DNA of 64,000 nucleotides, from the NCBI RefSeq assembly GCF_000266945.1, contig NC_018025.1, positions 3,848,001 through 3,912,000 on the forward strand. Direction: 5' to 3'. Of the stretch, positions 18,063 to 26,468 are shown piece after piece. Position 1 is the first letter of the stretch, and the number at the start of each line of letters is the position of its first letter. The notes beneath the pieces are model-generated. The model ran no database searches and was not told where the DNA came from. It saw nothing but the letters and a program-made list of their open reading frames with translations. The translations under genes and the position numbers were made by a program. The DNA is from Desulfomonile tiedjei DSM 6799. GTDB taxonomy: Bacteria > Desulfobacterota > Desulfomonilia > Desulfomonilales > Desulfomonilaceae.

Positions 18063-19529
18063 CTATGAACCCGATCCGGTGACCTGTTCCATTGTTGCCA
18101 AGAATTTCTTCGGCGGAACAAAGCCCTCAAGCCGCAAGTCTGCGCGTTCTCGACCCTCCTTATCAAAGAATACCACCGTCGGCACGCCCTTGATGGAAAA
18201 ATCCTTTGCGAGTTTCCGAATGGATAAATCCTCAGCAGAAGTAAGATCCACTTCCAGGGTCATGAAATTCTGCGCCTGTCTCACCACTGCAGGATCGGTA
18301 AACGTTACTTTCTTGAGTTGCTTACACGGGCCGCACCACGCAGCCGAAAAATCGACCATGACCGGCTTGTTCGATTTTTGTGCCTGTTCTATCAATGTTG
18401 CCGAGTACGGCTGCCATACGATCCCGGGCCGCGTTGTAAACGACGTACTTACGAAATAGATCGCTGCCCCTACACATACTACTCCGACAGTCTTTTTTAC
18501 AAATTCGAATTGCCTGAATCCGGCTTCGGTTCGATCTATCCATCCGAGATACACTCCTGCCGCAATGACCACCGCAGCCAGAGTAATGTCGGCGATCCAT
18601 TCAGGGAAGAGGGGTCTTACGAAATACACGGCCATAGCGATAAGAACCCACCCCATTAATTTTCGAACCCAAAGCATCCATGCTCCTGAACCGGGCAATT
18701 TCTCCAAGGCCCCGGAGAACATAGCCAGCACGAAAAGGGGCACCCCCAATCCAAGGCTCAGCACGAAGAAAACCAGAAATCCCATCCAAGGGCTTCCCAT
18801 GGCAGCAACCCAGGTGAGCAGGCCGACGACGAAAGGTCCTAGACATGGCGCCGCCACTACTCCAAGAGTTAATCCCATGAAAAACGAACCGAAATATCCC
18901 GCGTACGATTTGGATGCTGAGTTTCTCAGTCTCTCCGGGAGCTGAAATTCCCATAATCCGAAGAGGCTTGCGGCAAAAGCCAACAAAATGACTGCCACAG
19001 CCGAGAGAACAAAGGGATTCTGAAGAGCGCTCCCTAAAATGTTCCCGGTGAGAGCTGCTATGACCCCCAAAAGCGAGTTTGTTATGGATAAGCCGATGAT
19101 GTACAGTGCAGCGTGAATTGCCAATTTCCCGCGGCCCTGCTCTGTTCTCCCTCCAAAGAAGGCAATGGTAACAGGGATTAACGGATAAACGCATGGAGTA
19201 AGATTGAGCGCCATGCCTCCGACAAAGACCGCCAGCAATGCCCAGAGAACAGTCAACCCGTATGGGCGTGCCGAGCCCTTGGGTTTGGCATTTTTTGCCG
19301 TCTCGTCTGCTGCAACAATTGTCACGGACGATCGGAGATCGAGTTCGGCAGGAGGCATGGGACTGTCAACATGAGCAAATCGTTTACCTGCGTGGTCTGC
19401 CTCAGTTATACCATTGTGCCATGCGGATGTTGCGAATGTAGAGGATGTGAATATCAACGGAAGAAAGCTTACGGTGCCGCCTATCAGCACAATAGCAAGA
19501 AACCGAAGCAGCGGTTTTCGTATCCACAT
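18063..19529 (-). CDS. DsbD-like thiol:disulfide interchange protein
   Basis: 488 residues: signal peptide (about 1-33), a short spacer in place of the usual large N-terminal DsbD-alpha domain, eight or so membrane spans (about 85-350) with the two redox cysteines in LTPCVYPLIP and AAPCLGPFVVG, and a C-terminal thioredoxin domain with WCGPC (SAAWCGPCKQLKKVTF). It moves electrons from cytoplasmic thioredoxin across the membrane to reduce periplasmic disulfides or support cytochrome c assembly. The missing alpha domain makes it closer to the short DsbD/ScsB-type forms. The start is supported by GGAGG eight bases before the ATG. The next gene downstream encodes a VTT membrane protein. Confidence 0.93.
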   Translation of the reverse strand: MWIRKPLLRFLAIVLIGGTVSFLPLIFTSSTFATSAWHNGITEADHAGKRFAHVDSPMPPAELDLRSSVTIVAADETAKNAKPKGSARPYGLTVLWALLAVFVGGMALNLTPCVYPLIPVTIAFFGGRTEQGRGKLAIHAALYIIGLSITNSLLGVIAALTGNILGSALQNPFVLSAVAVILLAFAASLFGLWEFQLPERLRNSASKSYAGYFGSFFMGLTLGVVAAPCLGPFVVGLLTWVAAMGSPWMGFLVFFVLSLGLGVPLFVLAMFSGALEKLPGSGAWMLWVRKLMGWVLIAMAVYFVRPLFPEWIADITLAAVVIAAGVYLGWIDRTEAGFRQFEFVKKTVGVVCVGAAIYFVSTSFTTRPGIVWQPYSATLIEQAQKSNKPVMVDFSAAWCGPCKQLKKVTFTDPAVVRQAQNFMTLEVDLTSAEDLSIRKLAKDFSIKGVPTVVFFDKEGRERADLRLEGFVPPKKFLATMEQVTGSGS

Positions 19530-19871
19530 GGCTCAGCACCTCCTTCTCTGACGCGATCCCTCGTTATCAACAAATTAAGCATTCTGTTTTGTTCCTTCGC
19601 TCTGAGCACTGTAAAAAACGACTCAGGAGACTCAAGATCGAACGTCTTCGAGCAGCATTATGCAAGCTCGTATAATCGGAATGTAATCATCTCGTCAGAA
19701 TGGTTCTGCAAATCTGTAAGGATTCGAAAAAGGTGATCACGAAACCGGTGGAGACGAGAGATCGGATGTGCTCAAGAACGCAGATGCCCTGTCCTTACTT
19801 TCAGGACAATATGTCTCTGTACTTCGAGCGAATCGGCGTCGAGGAGACGAAACACCGTGCTGAATAGGACT
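19530..19871. other. Intergenic region, nothing recognised
   Basis: 342 bases between two minus-strand genes. No open frame, clear hairpin or repeat that I can support. It should contain the dsbD-like promoter. Confidence 0.5.
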
Positions 19872-20042
19872 TTAGTAGGTTGCAAATTCAGCTTGCGATT
19901 GTTTTATTTTCTCACGAATGTTCTTCACGTCAGGAACTCGAACAGTTATTTCACGTATACGAGAAGGTTTTCGGAGACCTTTCAGGTATTCGGCCCCCTG
20001 TTTCACGCCTTCCAGCAATCGATTGAAATCTTGATCATTCAT
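19872..20042 (-). pseudogene. Truncated HTH antitoxin remnant
   Basis: 56 residues from the ATG at 20042 (AGGAG eight bases before it). MNDQDFNRLLEGVKQGAEYL, PSRIRE, VPDVKNIREKIKQSQAEFA matches the N-terminal half of XRE-type antitoxins (the HigA2-like family whose helix-turn-helix continues ALxIGVSxxTLQNWEQG). Here a stop follows AEFATY, just where the helix-turn-helix should proceed. The downstream DNA does not continue the motif in another frame. No toxin gene is adjacent, so this is probably a decayed module; a functional short peptide cannot be excluded. Confidence 0.6.
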
Positions 20043-20090
20043 CAAATTCACTCCTGACATATTCTCTTGTCACGCTCATTTGAGCAGCCT

Positions 20091-20711
20091 TCAGACTCTT
20101 CGAGCATTGTCGACGGGATATGGATATTCCATGTGCCTGGCCGTAGCACGGGCAACAGCTTCTCCATAACATCGGGTCACAAGCTTGAGAGCCATATCGA
20201 TCCCTGCGGAAATGCCGGCAGAAGTGAACAAGGAACCGTCCTCAACCACGTGTTCATCGTACGAGACGGTAACGCCCGGAAATGAATCCCTCATCCAGTC
20301 CAAAGACTTCCAGTGAGTCGTGGCCTTATGGCCTTCCAACAGACCCGCAAATCCCAGGAGCATCGATCCCGTGCAAACCGAGGTCAGCATTTCCACTTCA
20401 GTTGCTCGAGCACGCAACCAGTCGAGCATGACAGAATTACCGATCTCTTTACGCGTGCCCCACCCTCCCGGAACCACAAGAATATCCAGCTTCGGACAAC
20501 TCTCGAATGTATAGTCCGGGATGACTTTCATTCCTCCCGTGGTAATCACGGGTCCGGCTTTCTCAGCGACAAGCAATACCCTGAAAGGAGACGGTTCTTC
20601 CCTCCGCTTTTCCTCATTCAGGCGGGTGGCGCTCAGCACCTCGAAGGGACCGCAAAAATCCAGAACTTCTACATCGTCAAATAAAACTATGCCGACCTGT
20701 TTTTGTGTCAT
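20091..20711 (-). CDS. DJ-1/PfpI family protein (isonitrile hydratase-like)
   Basis: 206 residues from the ATG at 20711, chosen over an upstream ATG at 20807 because family similarity starts at KQVGIVLFDDVEVLDFCGPF and a GAGG lies eight bases before it. It has the class I glutamine amidotransferase-like fold, with the nucleophile elbow in TSVCTGSMLLGFAGLLEG and an upstream acidic residue in GPFEVLSA. Closest family members are intracellular isonitrile hydratase-like or AraC-type N-terminal domains; no AraC helix-turn-helix is attached here. Possible roles include hydrolysis or glyoxalase activity; substrate unknown. Monocistronic. Confidence 0.87.
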   Translation of the reverse strand: MTQKQVGIVLFDDVEVLDFCGPFEVLSATRLNEEKRREEPSPFRVLLVAEKAGPVITTGGMKVIPDYTFESCPKLDILVVPGGWGTRKEIGNSVMLDWLRARATEVEMLTSVCTGSMLLGFAGLLEGHKATTHWKSLDWMRDSFPGVTVSYDEHVVEDGSLFTSAGISAGIDMALKLVTRCYGEAVARATARHMEYPYPVDNARRV

Positions 20712-21228
20712 AAGTGTCCTCACTGGAAATCCATAGCGTTGTGTTTCGTTTTCTCTATGGTCCGAGACGTCACTGAAATCGTTTTGATACGCCCAAATGG
20801 GCGGCATGGAGGACGCCTCCTACTGTCTCACGGTGGGGTCCGAAGTCAATATTGCACCATTTGTGACGCAAAGGCATTAGTATCTCTTTCATTACGGAAA
20901 ACACGAACGACAGTGACAGTCAAGCAAACATAGCATAGCAGTTGACATAATTTCTGACCTTTTGAACACCCTACCCTTTGTAAGGAACGGTAGGGGCCGG
21001 TCCCTGCCGAACCGAACTAATTGATTTGTTTTAAAAAATGTGTCGGCACGGAGGCCGGCACCCACCAATTTTTGAGAAACGCTTTTCGCAATCGGACAAA
21101 AATTCTGTCATTTGCTATGAATGTGATGCGAGACCGAGGGAAATGCTAGAGAAGGAAGAGGCGTGTAATGCGAAAGAGGTGTTTTGAGTGGGGAGGCGAA
21201 AACCTGCCTCCCCCAACAGTGTAGAAAT
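20712..21228. other. Intergenic region with short GC repeats
   Basis: 517 bases between same-strand genes. It contains GC-rich repeat units of the GGCACGGAGGCCG family (about 20800-20815 as a variant and 21044-21063), a GGTAGGGGCCGGTCCCTGCC palindrome (about 20987) and a strong hairpin next to the iorB end. No gene. Confidence 0.55.
21190..21213 (-). terminator. Hairpin downstream of iorAB
   Basis: GGGGAGGC and GCCTCCCC pair perfectly around an 8-base loop, 16 bases past the 3' end of iorB. There is no clean U-tract on the minus strand, so termination is inferred from position and stem strength. Confidence 0.5.
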
Positions 21229-21819
21229 CTATGAAGCCAGGGAACGGCCTTCATGGAATGCTTTGAGGTTTATGTCCACAAGTTTCGGCTTAAGCGATTC
21301 TCTGAGCACTTTTTCGTAGACTTCCACCGGAATATCCAGATATTTCGACAGGACCCCGAGGAAGATCACATTCACCACTCTAGGATTGCCGAGTCTCTCG
21401 GCTACCGAGATCCCGTCGACCACGACCATATCAGGCACTTTTGCTTTGATTTTCTGGATCACGTCCGACGGATATTCCTGTTTACCCGTAAAAACTGCAG
21501 GCGGCAGGATCTTCTGGTCGTTGAGAATCACTTTGCCTTTCTCGGAGAGGAACGGAAAATACCGCACGGTTTCCAGTTGCTCGAAAGACAAAAGAACGTC
21601 GGCTTCTCCGACTCTTATGATTGGCGAACTCACCGTTTTTCCGAACCGCACGTGACTCGAAACAGAGCCGCCTCGCTGAGCCATGCCGTGGATCTCGTTC
21701 TTCTTCACATCGTAACCATAGGCCGCTGCAACTCGTCCGAGGACGTCACTCGCAAGGATGATCCCCTGACCGCCGACCCCGACTATGAGCACGTTGTATA
21801 CTCGATTATTGTCGCTCAT
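21229..21819 (-). CDS. iorB: Indolepyruvate:ferredoxin oxidoreductase, beta subunit
   Basis: 196-residue gamma-domain-type subunit. With IorA it oxidatively decarboxylates aryl-pyruvates (from Trp, Phe, Tyr) to aryl-acetyl-CoA, reducing ferredoxin; some systems run in reverse. Recognisable by VLIVGVGGQGIILASDVLGR, HGMAQRGGSVSSHVRFG and the EADVLLSFEQLETVR segment. Length is normal. The ATG overlaps the iorA stop (ATGA) and is preceded by GGAGG, so the two are translated together. It acts in the cytoplasm in an alpha-beta complex. Confidence 0.94.
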   Translation of the reverse strand: MSDNNRVYNVLIVGVGGQGIILASDVLGRVAAAYGYDVKKNEIHGMAQRGGSVSSHVRFGKTVSSPIIRVGEADVLLSFEQLETVRYFPFLSEKGKVILNDQKILPPAVFTGKQEYPSDVIQKIKAKVPDMVVVDGISVAERLGNPRVVNVIFLGVLSKYLDIPVEVYEKVLRESLKPKLVDINLKAFHEGRSLAS

Positions 21820-23597
21820 GACGCCTCCTCGATCGCATCAAATTTACAGACTTCCTGACAGGTCCGACATCCCACACAAAGCGCATCGTTAATGCGGGAA
21901 TATCCCTTACGTTTGTCGCCTTCTGCAGGTTCCTCGATTTTCACGAATTCCAGGGCCGGGCAGCCGGTGTTAATGCAGCTCTTACAGCCTTTACATACGT
22001 CCGCTTTTATGCGAAGCGGCTTGTCCGGTAATATCCGATCTGTTTTGAGAAGTGCACAGGGAGCCCGAGCGATGATAAGAGACGGTTCATCAGTCTGCAA
22101 TTCCTCGCGAATTGTGTCCTCAGTTTCTTTCACATTATAAGGACTTACCGTGCGGATTCGCTTAAACCCGAATGCCTCGGCAAGCTTTTCGATATCTGCG
22201 CTAATCGTCGGGTCCGCCCGCAACGTAAATCCTGTTCCCGGATTCGGCTGGGCTCCGGTCATAGCAGTTGTCCTGTTGTCCAAGATGACAACCGTAGTGG
22301 AACCGCCATTGTACGCGAGCTCCAGGAGCGGCGTCATACCGGAATGAAAGAATGTTGAATCTCCGATGACTGCTACGGCTTTTCCCTTTGCCAATTCTCC
22401 CAGGGATCGATCCAACCCTGCAGCAATTCCGATTCCTGCTCCCATGCACAAACAGTTGTCAAGCATCCCTACAGGTGGTAATGCGCCAAGTGTGTAACAG
22501 CCAATATCACCGGCCACGTAGACTTTGTTCTTTTTGAGAGCGGTAAATGTGGCTCTGTGCGGACATCCGGGACACATATTCGGAGGTCGAAGCGGCAGTT
22601 CAATGTCGATGGAACCGATGCTTTTGGCCTTGGACGATCCCATGAGCGCAATTTCTACCTTCTCCGGAGAAAGTTCGCCACAGAGTCCTGTCAACTCTTT
22701 TCCCTCGACCTTTATCCCCATGAGTTTCACGGCATCTTCGATAATAGGATCGAGTTCCTCTATGACTACCAGTCTCTTCACCTTGGATGCGAACTCACGG
22801 ATCAGCTTCTCGGGTAGAGGCCAGGACATCCCGAGCTTCAGGAAAGAGGCATTCGGCAAAGCTTCCCGGGCATACTGAAACGCAATACCGGCAGCAATGA
22901 TTCCCAATGAATCGTCGTTCATGATGATGCGATTATAGGAAAAAGTGTCCGCAAACGAAGCTACATCTTTTTGCCTCTGCTCTACAATCGGATGTCGCTT
23001 TCTCGCCATCGCGGGAAGCATGACGAACTTCATAGGATCCTTTTTAAGACCGAGTTCCCTGGGGCCTTCCGCTCTGTCCTGCGTTTCGACGAGAGACATG
23101 GAGTGAGATACGCGAGTGGAACTCCGGAGTATGACTGGAGTATCGAACATTTCGCTTATCTTGAGAGCCTCACCCACGAGGTCCTTTGCTTCCTGACTGT
23201 CTGAAGGCTCGAGACACGGTACTTTCCCGAACTTCGCGAAATTGCGGGTATCCTGTTCGTTCTGTGAAGAATGCATTTCCGGATCGTCACAGACCACGAT
23301 CACAAGTCCTCCGTTTACGCCGGTATAAGAGAGGGTCATAAACGGATCTGCAGCCACATTGAGCCCGACATGCTTCATGCATGCCATTGCCCTGGCGCCT
23401 CCATATGCGGCCCCTGCCGCAACCTCCAAAGCCACCTTCTCATTTGGAGCCCACCCGGCCTTGATTTCAGGGTATCTCTCTCCAACGTACTCCATAATTT
23501 CCGTACTGGGAGTACCCGGATAAGCCGAGGCCAATCGGACGCCGTACTCGTAGGCCCCTCGTGCAATGCCTTCGTTTCCTGATAGTAGCTGTTTCAC
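21816..23597 (-). CDS. iorA: Indolepyruvate:ferredoxin oxidoreductase, alpha subunit
   Basis: 593-residue thiamine-diphosphate enzyme subunit. The N-terminal pyrimidine-binding domain (ARGAYEYGVRLASAYPGTPS) and the C2/ThDP-binding domain (CPGCPHRATFTALKK, GDIGCYTLG, VIGDSTFFHSGMTPLLEL, ILDNRTTAMTGAQPNPG) are in the family order, followed by a C-terminal ferredoxin-like part with two 4Fe-4S motifs (CKGCKSCINTGCP and CVGCRTCQEVC). GTG start at 23597 with AGGTGA upstream. It forms an operon with iorB. Typical of strict anaerobes that ferment or use aromatic amino acids or activate aryl acids. Confidence 0.95.
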   Translation of the reverse strand: MKQLLSGNEGIARGAYEYGVRLASAYPGTPSTEIMEYVGERYPEIKAGWAPNEKVALEVAAGAAYGGARAMACMKHVGLNVAADPFMTLSYTGVNGGLVIVVCDDPEMHSSQNEQDTRNFAKFGKVPCLEPSDSQEAKDLVGEALKISEMFDTPVILRSSTRVSHSMSLVETQDRAEGPRELGLKKDPMKFVMLPAMARKRHPIVEQRQKDVASFADTFSYNRIIMNDDSLGIIAAGIAFQYAREALPNASFLKLGMSWPLPEKLIREFASKVKRLVVIEELDPIIEDAVKLMGIKVEGKELTGLCGELSPEKVEIALMGSSKAKSIGSIDIELPLRPPNMCPGCPHRATFTALKKNKVYVAGDIGCYTLGALPPVGMLDNCLCMGAGIGIAAGLDRSLGELAKGKAVAVIGDSTFFHSGMTPLLELAYNGGSTTVVILDNRTTAMTGAQPNPGTGFTLRADPTISADIEKLAEAFGFKRIRTVSPYNVKETEDTIREELQTDEPSLIIARAPCALLKTDRILPDKPLRIKADVCKGCKSCINTGCPALEFVKIEEPAEGDKRKGYSRINDALCVGCRTCQEVCKFDAIEEAS

Positions 23598-24051
23598 GGC
23601 TGCTCACCTTTCATTGTCGTCCGGCAAATGCCGGCAAAATAACCCTCTTGGGTGATTTGCATTGAGTTTAGTTGTAATTTCGTCATGTTATAGAGATTCT
23701 GAGGACGCCCGCATGGGGAAAAGACATGCAGCTATCCTAAACTCCGATTCGAGTTCTGTCAAGATTTCAGTGAAATGTGAAAACGATACCCGCATTCGTC
23801 TTGCCATCTTTCGCTCTTTATCTTTGAATTTTGAGGGGTTGAGTTGTAGAAATTCTGCCGAATTCACTCTGACCAGTTCATTGTGCTGAAACACTCAGCT
23901 TCACCATTGCCGCTTGAGGTTGAAATCCTTACAATTAAGAAAATGCTAATGTATGATTGCCGGTACGCAAGTATCGATTTTGGTCTTGATTTTTGCAGTG
24001 TAAAATGCTAAATATACACAATTATTTTTAACCATAGGAACGTGGAGCATC
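23598..24051. other. Divergent intergenic region iorA / L,D-transpeptidase
   Basis: 454 bases between divergent genes. The right end holds a good promoter for the transpeptidase gene; the iorAB promoter must be at the left. No gene or repeat seen. Confidence 0.55.
23986..24014 (+). promoter_or_regulatory. Candidate sigma70-type promoter of the L,D-transpeptidase gene
   Basis: TTGATT (23986-23991), 17-base spacer, TAAATA (24009-24014). It would place the start of transcription about 30 bases before the ATG at 24052, whose ribosome site GGAG is at 24043-24046. Confidence 0.5.
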
Positions 24052-24912
24052 ATGTTTCGTATTTTCATTATGTTGGGTGTGGGATTGTTGGTAACGTGTT
24101 CGCTTTCACTCAACGCGTTATCTGCTGAAAACGATTATCGCGGCCAGGGTGATGAAGCCATATACGAAGGCACTCTCTCCGGCACTGTAGGGGAACTGCT
24201 TTTTCGCGGATTACCCTTGACCTCTGCAACATCCGATGCAGGAGACAAGGCACGTGATGCCCGAATTGCATCGAATCCGACCCTTGTGGATCGCAGGCAG
24301 ATGAACTCCCTCCTGAATACATCCGACATAGCTTCAGTGGGGAACATGACATCGGAACCGGCGGAGACCAAGTTCAAATTCGTGGCCATTGAAGTGAGCC
24401 ATTCCGAACATACCTTCAAGCTGTTCAGTGTATCACAGCCAGGCAAACCCGAAATTCTGTACGAATGCAGAATAGGACTTGGATCGCCGGAATTTCCTAC
24501 TCCGGTCGGCACCTATTTCGTCACCCATATTTACGATGACAACCCCTGGTGGATTCCTCCGAAAGATCGGGCCTGGGCTGCAGGCGATTCTCCGAGTAAA
24601 ACGGTCTATGGCGGCACTATGGCGCCTCTTCTGAAAAAACGGCCTGTAAGCCGCAAGAGAATAAACGACCCGGAAGATTTGATTGAAGATTTCATGAAAT
24701 TCGATGACTATGGTTACCGTTTTCATGGAACCAATGCTCCACGGAGTATCGGTCACAATCAATCACACGGATGCGTCCGTATGCTTCCCAAGGATGCCAA
24801 GCAGGTTGCATCCATCATCAAAGATGTCGTAGGAACAGCAGAGCGCCGCGAATCGGAGAATGGCACGTACGTGATATTGAACGCCCCTGTGAGGCTCAAT
24901 CTCATCAAATAG
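24052..24912 (+). CDS. L,D-transpeptidase (YkuD family), exported
   Basis: 286 residues: signal peptide (about 1-24, cleavage near ALSAEN), a ~85-residue linker, then a YkuD domain (about 108-285). The catalytic signature reads HGTNAPRSIGHNQSHGCVRM, with the active Cys and upstream His residues intact. Such enzymes make 3-3 cross-links in peptidoglycan or attach proteins to it in the periplasm. The fragment TPVGTYFVTHIYDDNPWW is typical of the ErfK/YbiS branch. No LysM domain is present. A hairpin follows the stop codon. The gene stands alone between iorAB and selD. Confidence 0.93.
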   Translation: MFRIFIMLGVGLLVTCSLSLNALSAENDYRGQGDEAIYEGTLSGTVGELLFRGLPLTSATSDAGDKARDARIASNPTLVDRRQMNSLLNTSDIASVGNMTSEPAETKFKFVAIEVSHSEHTFKLFSVSQPGKPEILYECRIGLGSPEFPTPVGTYFVTHIYDDNPWWIPPKDRAWAAGDSPSKTVYGGTMAPLLKKRPVSRKRINDPEDLIEDFMKFDDYGYRFHGTNAPRSIGHNQSHGCVRMLPKDAKQVASIIKDVVGTAERRESENGTYVILNAPVRLNLIK

Positions 24913-24923
24913 AAGACTTTTTT

Positions 24924-24948
24924 GAGGAGACTCGATCCGGGTCTCCTC
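24924..24948 (+). terminator. Hairpin after the L,D-transpeptidase gene
   Basis: GAGGAGAC (24924-24931) pairs perfectly with GTCTCCTC (24941-24948), 12 bases past the stop codon. The T-run lies before rather than after the stem, so it is not a textbook intrinsic terminator. Confidence 0.35.
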
Positions 24949-25126
24949 GCTCCTCTCCCTCGATATCATCCCTTCCGGACTCACTGTTGACATGGCCGCA
25001 TCAAAGGTGTAACCGTTTAGATAGATCGGTATAACCGATTCACGGGAAAGACCGAGCTGAACGAGTTCTCGGAAGAAAAGCGACGGCGCTGGTTTTTCCA
25101 TAGCCTTGTACGACATGGCGGAATAT

Positions 25127-26176
25127 ATGGACAATATAGCACTCACAGCCCTTTCAAAATCGTCCGGTTGAGCGTCAAAAATCGGTCCAGGGGACCTGGA
25201 CAAAGCGCTCTGTGGACTGGAAGTGCCGCACGATCCGAATGTCCTGGTAGGGTTTTCCGGATCTGAGGATGCTGGTGTGTACAAATTGAGCGATGATACC
25301 GCTATTGTCCAGACACTTGATTTTTTTACCCCTATTGTTGACGACCCCAAAATTTTCGGCATGGTTTCCGCGGCAAACTCCCTGAGTGACATTTACGCGA
25401 TGGGAGGACGTCCCATCACTGCAATGAACGTGGTCTGTTTTCCCATAAAGAGACTCAGCTTGGATACGCTCAGACAAATCCTCGAGGGGGGACTCCAAAT
25501 ACTTCGCGAAGCCGGGGTGGCTCTCGTGGGCGGTCATAGTGTGGAAGACGACGAACCGAAGTACGGTCTTTCGGTTACCGGTCTTATTCATCCTGAAAAA
25601 ATCATGACGAACGGCGGCATACAACCGGGCGATCGGCTAATCCTTACCAAAGCTCTGGGAACGGGAGTAATAGCTACCGCGCTCAAGGCGAAACTGGCCA
25701 CACCTTCATCCATCGAGGCAATGGTGAATTCCATGTGCACCATCAACAAAATTGCTTCCGAGGTGGCAGTTCGATTCGGCGTTAAGGGTTGTACCGACAT
25801 TACCGGATTCGGGCTCGTCGGACATCTCGTCGAAATGGCAAGAGCTGGTCAGGCGCGGCTCCGCATACGAGCCAAGAACGTTCCTCTTCTGGAGGGTGCA
25901 CGGGACGCGGCATCTATGGGATTGGTTCCAGCGGGAGCTTACGGAAATCGTACGTTTTTCGCAGAATGGACAACGCTGGATCCAGCCATACCAACGGACA
26001 TTGCAGATCTCCTCTTCGATCCTCAAACGTCGGGCGGACTCGTGATGGCTATTCCGGAAGAGAAAGTTGCAGAATTTGTCGCGGCTCTGTTAGCAGAAGG
26101 AGTGAATGTCGCGGCAGAAATCGGCGCGGTTGAGCGATCCGATACACTGGGACATGTGGAATTTTACTGGGAGTAA
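25127..26176 (+). CDS. selD: Selenide, water dikinase (selenophosphate synthetase) with selenocysteine active site
   Basis: Makes selenophosphate from selenide and ATP for tRNA-Sec charging. The frame is open from the ATG at 25127 except for one in-frame TGA at 25169-25171, in the context SSG-U-ASKIGPGDL, exactly where SelD carries its catalytic Cys or Sec. Reading TGA as selenocysteine gives 349 residues, a normal SelD; starting at the GTG at 25223 would lose the catalytic residue and glycine-rich loop. Later signatures are SEDAGVYKLSDDTAIVQTLD, NSLSDIYAMGG, GGHSVEDDEPKYGLSVTG, GCTDITGFGLVGH and FDPQTSGGL. A stem-loop suited to a bacterial SECIS follows the TGA. An in-frame ATG at 25115 is an alternative start; GGCGGA lies just upstream of 25127. 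No selA or selB is in the window. Confidence 0.9.
25169..25201 (+). promoter_or_regulatory. UGA-Sec codon and bacterial SECIS-like hairpin
   Basis: TGA at 25169-25171, then GTCCAGG (25185-25191) and CCTGGAC (25195-25201) form a perfect 7-bp stem with loop GGA, or a slightly opened stem with a larger G-containing loop. The apex lies about 20 bases after the UGA, within the distance at which SelB reads bacterial SECIS elements. Confidence 0.75.
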
Positions 26177-26342
26177 TGATCCAACCTTATTCCAATACAA
26201 TTCTTTAAACTGAAGTCAAAACGGGGAATACGGAATCAGAGCTTAGTTGACGGGGAGTTCAAGGAATGGTTTCGGGGTGATACTACCATGCCTCGGTACC
26301 TGTGGAGGACCGAGTAATACGATTTCGCAGTTATACAAATAA

Positions 26343-26455
26343 GATAGCGAAGGCTGGGGGTGTCCTGAGCGAAGTGATTAGACGGCTCTGCGTCGCCCGA
26401 AGCGAAGGATACCTGCAGCCTCCCGGATTATAAAAAGAAAAGCGAATCAGTATAA
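26343..26455. repeat. Dispersed ~110-bp structured repeat, copy B
   Basis: Second copy of the repeat at 6172-6285 (shared AGTGATTAGACGGCT, CTGCGTCG/TTGCGTCG, GATACCT, AGCCTCCC, AGCGAATC). Complementary ends are kept: GGCTGGGGGT against ACCTGCAGCC. It lies between convergent selD and the SDR-type reductase gene. Confidence 0.7.
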
Positions 26456-26468
26456 TATCACCTTCGGA

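Noticed and set aside
24763-25392. 209-residue minus-strand frame over the transpeptidase end and selD start
   Set aside because: It is antisense to the SelD N-terminal coding sequence (with Sec codon) and to the YkuD catalytic motif.
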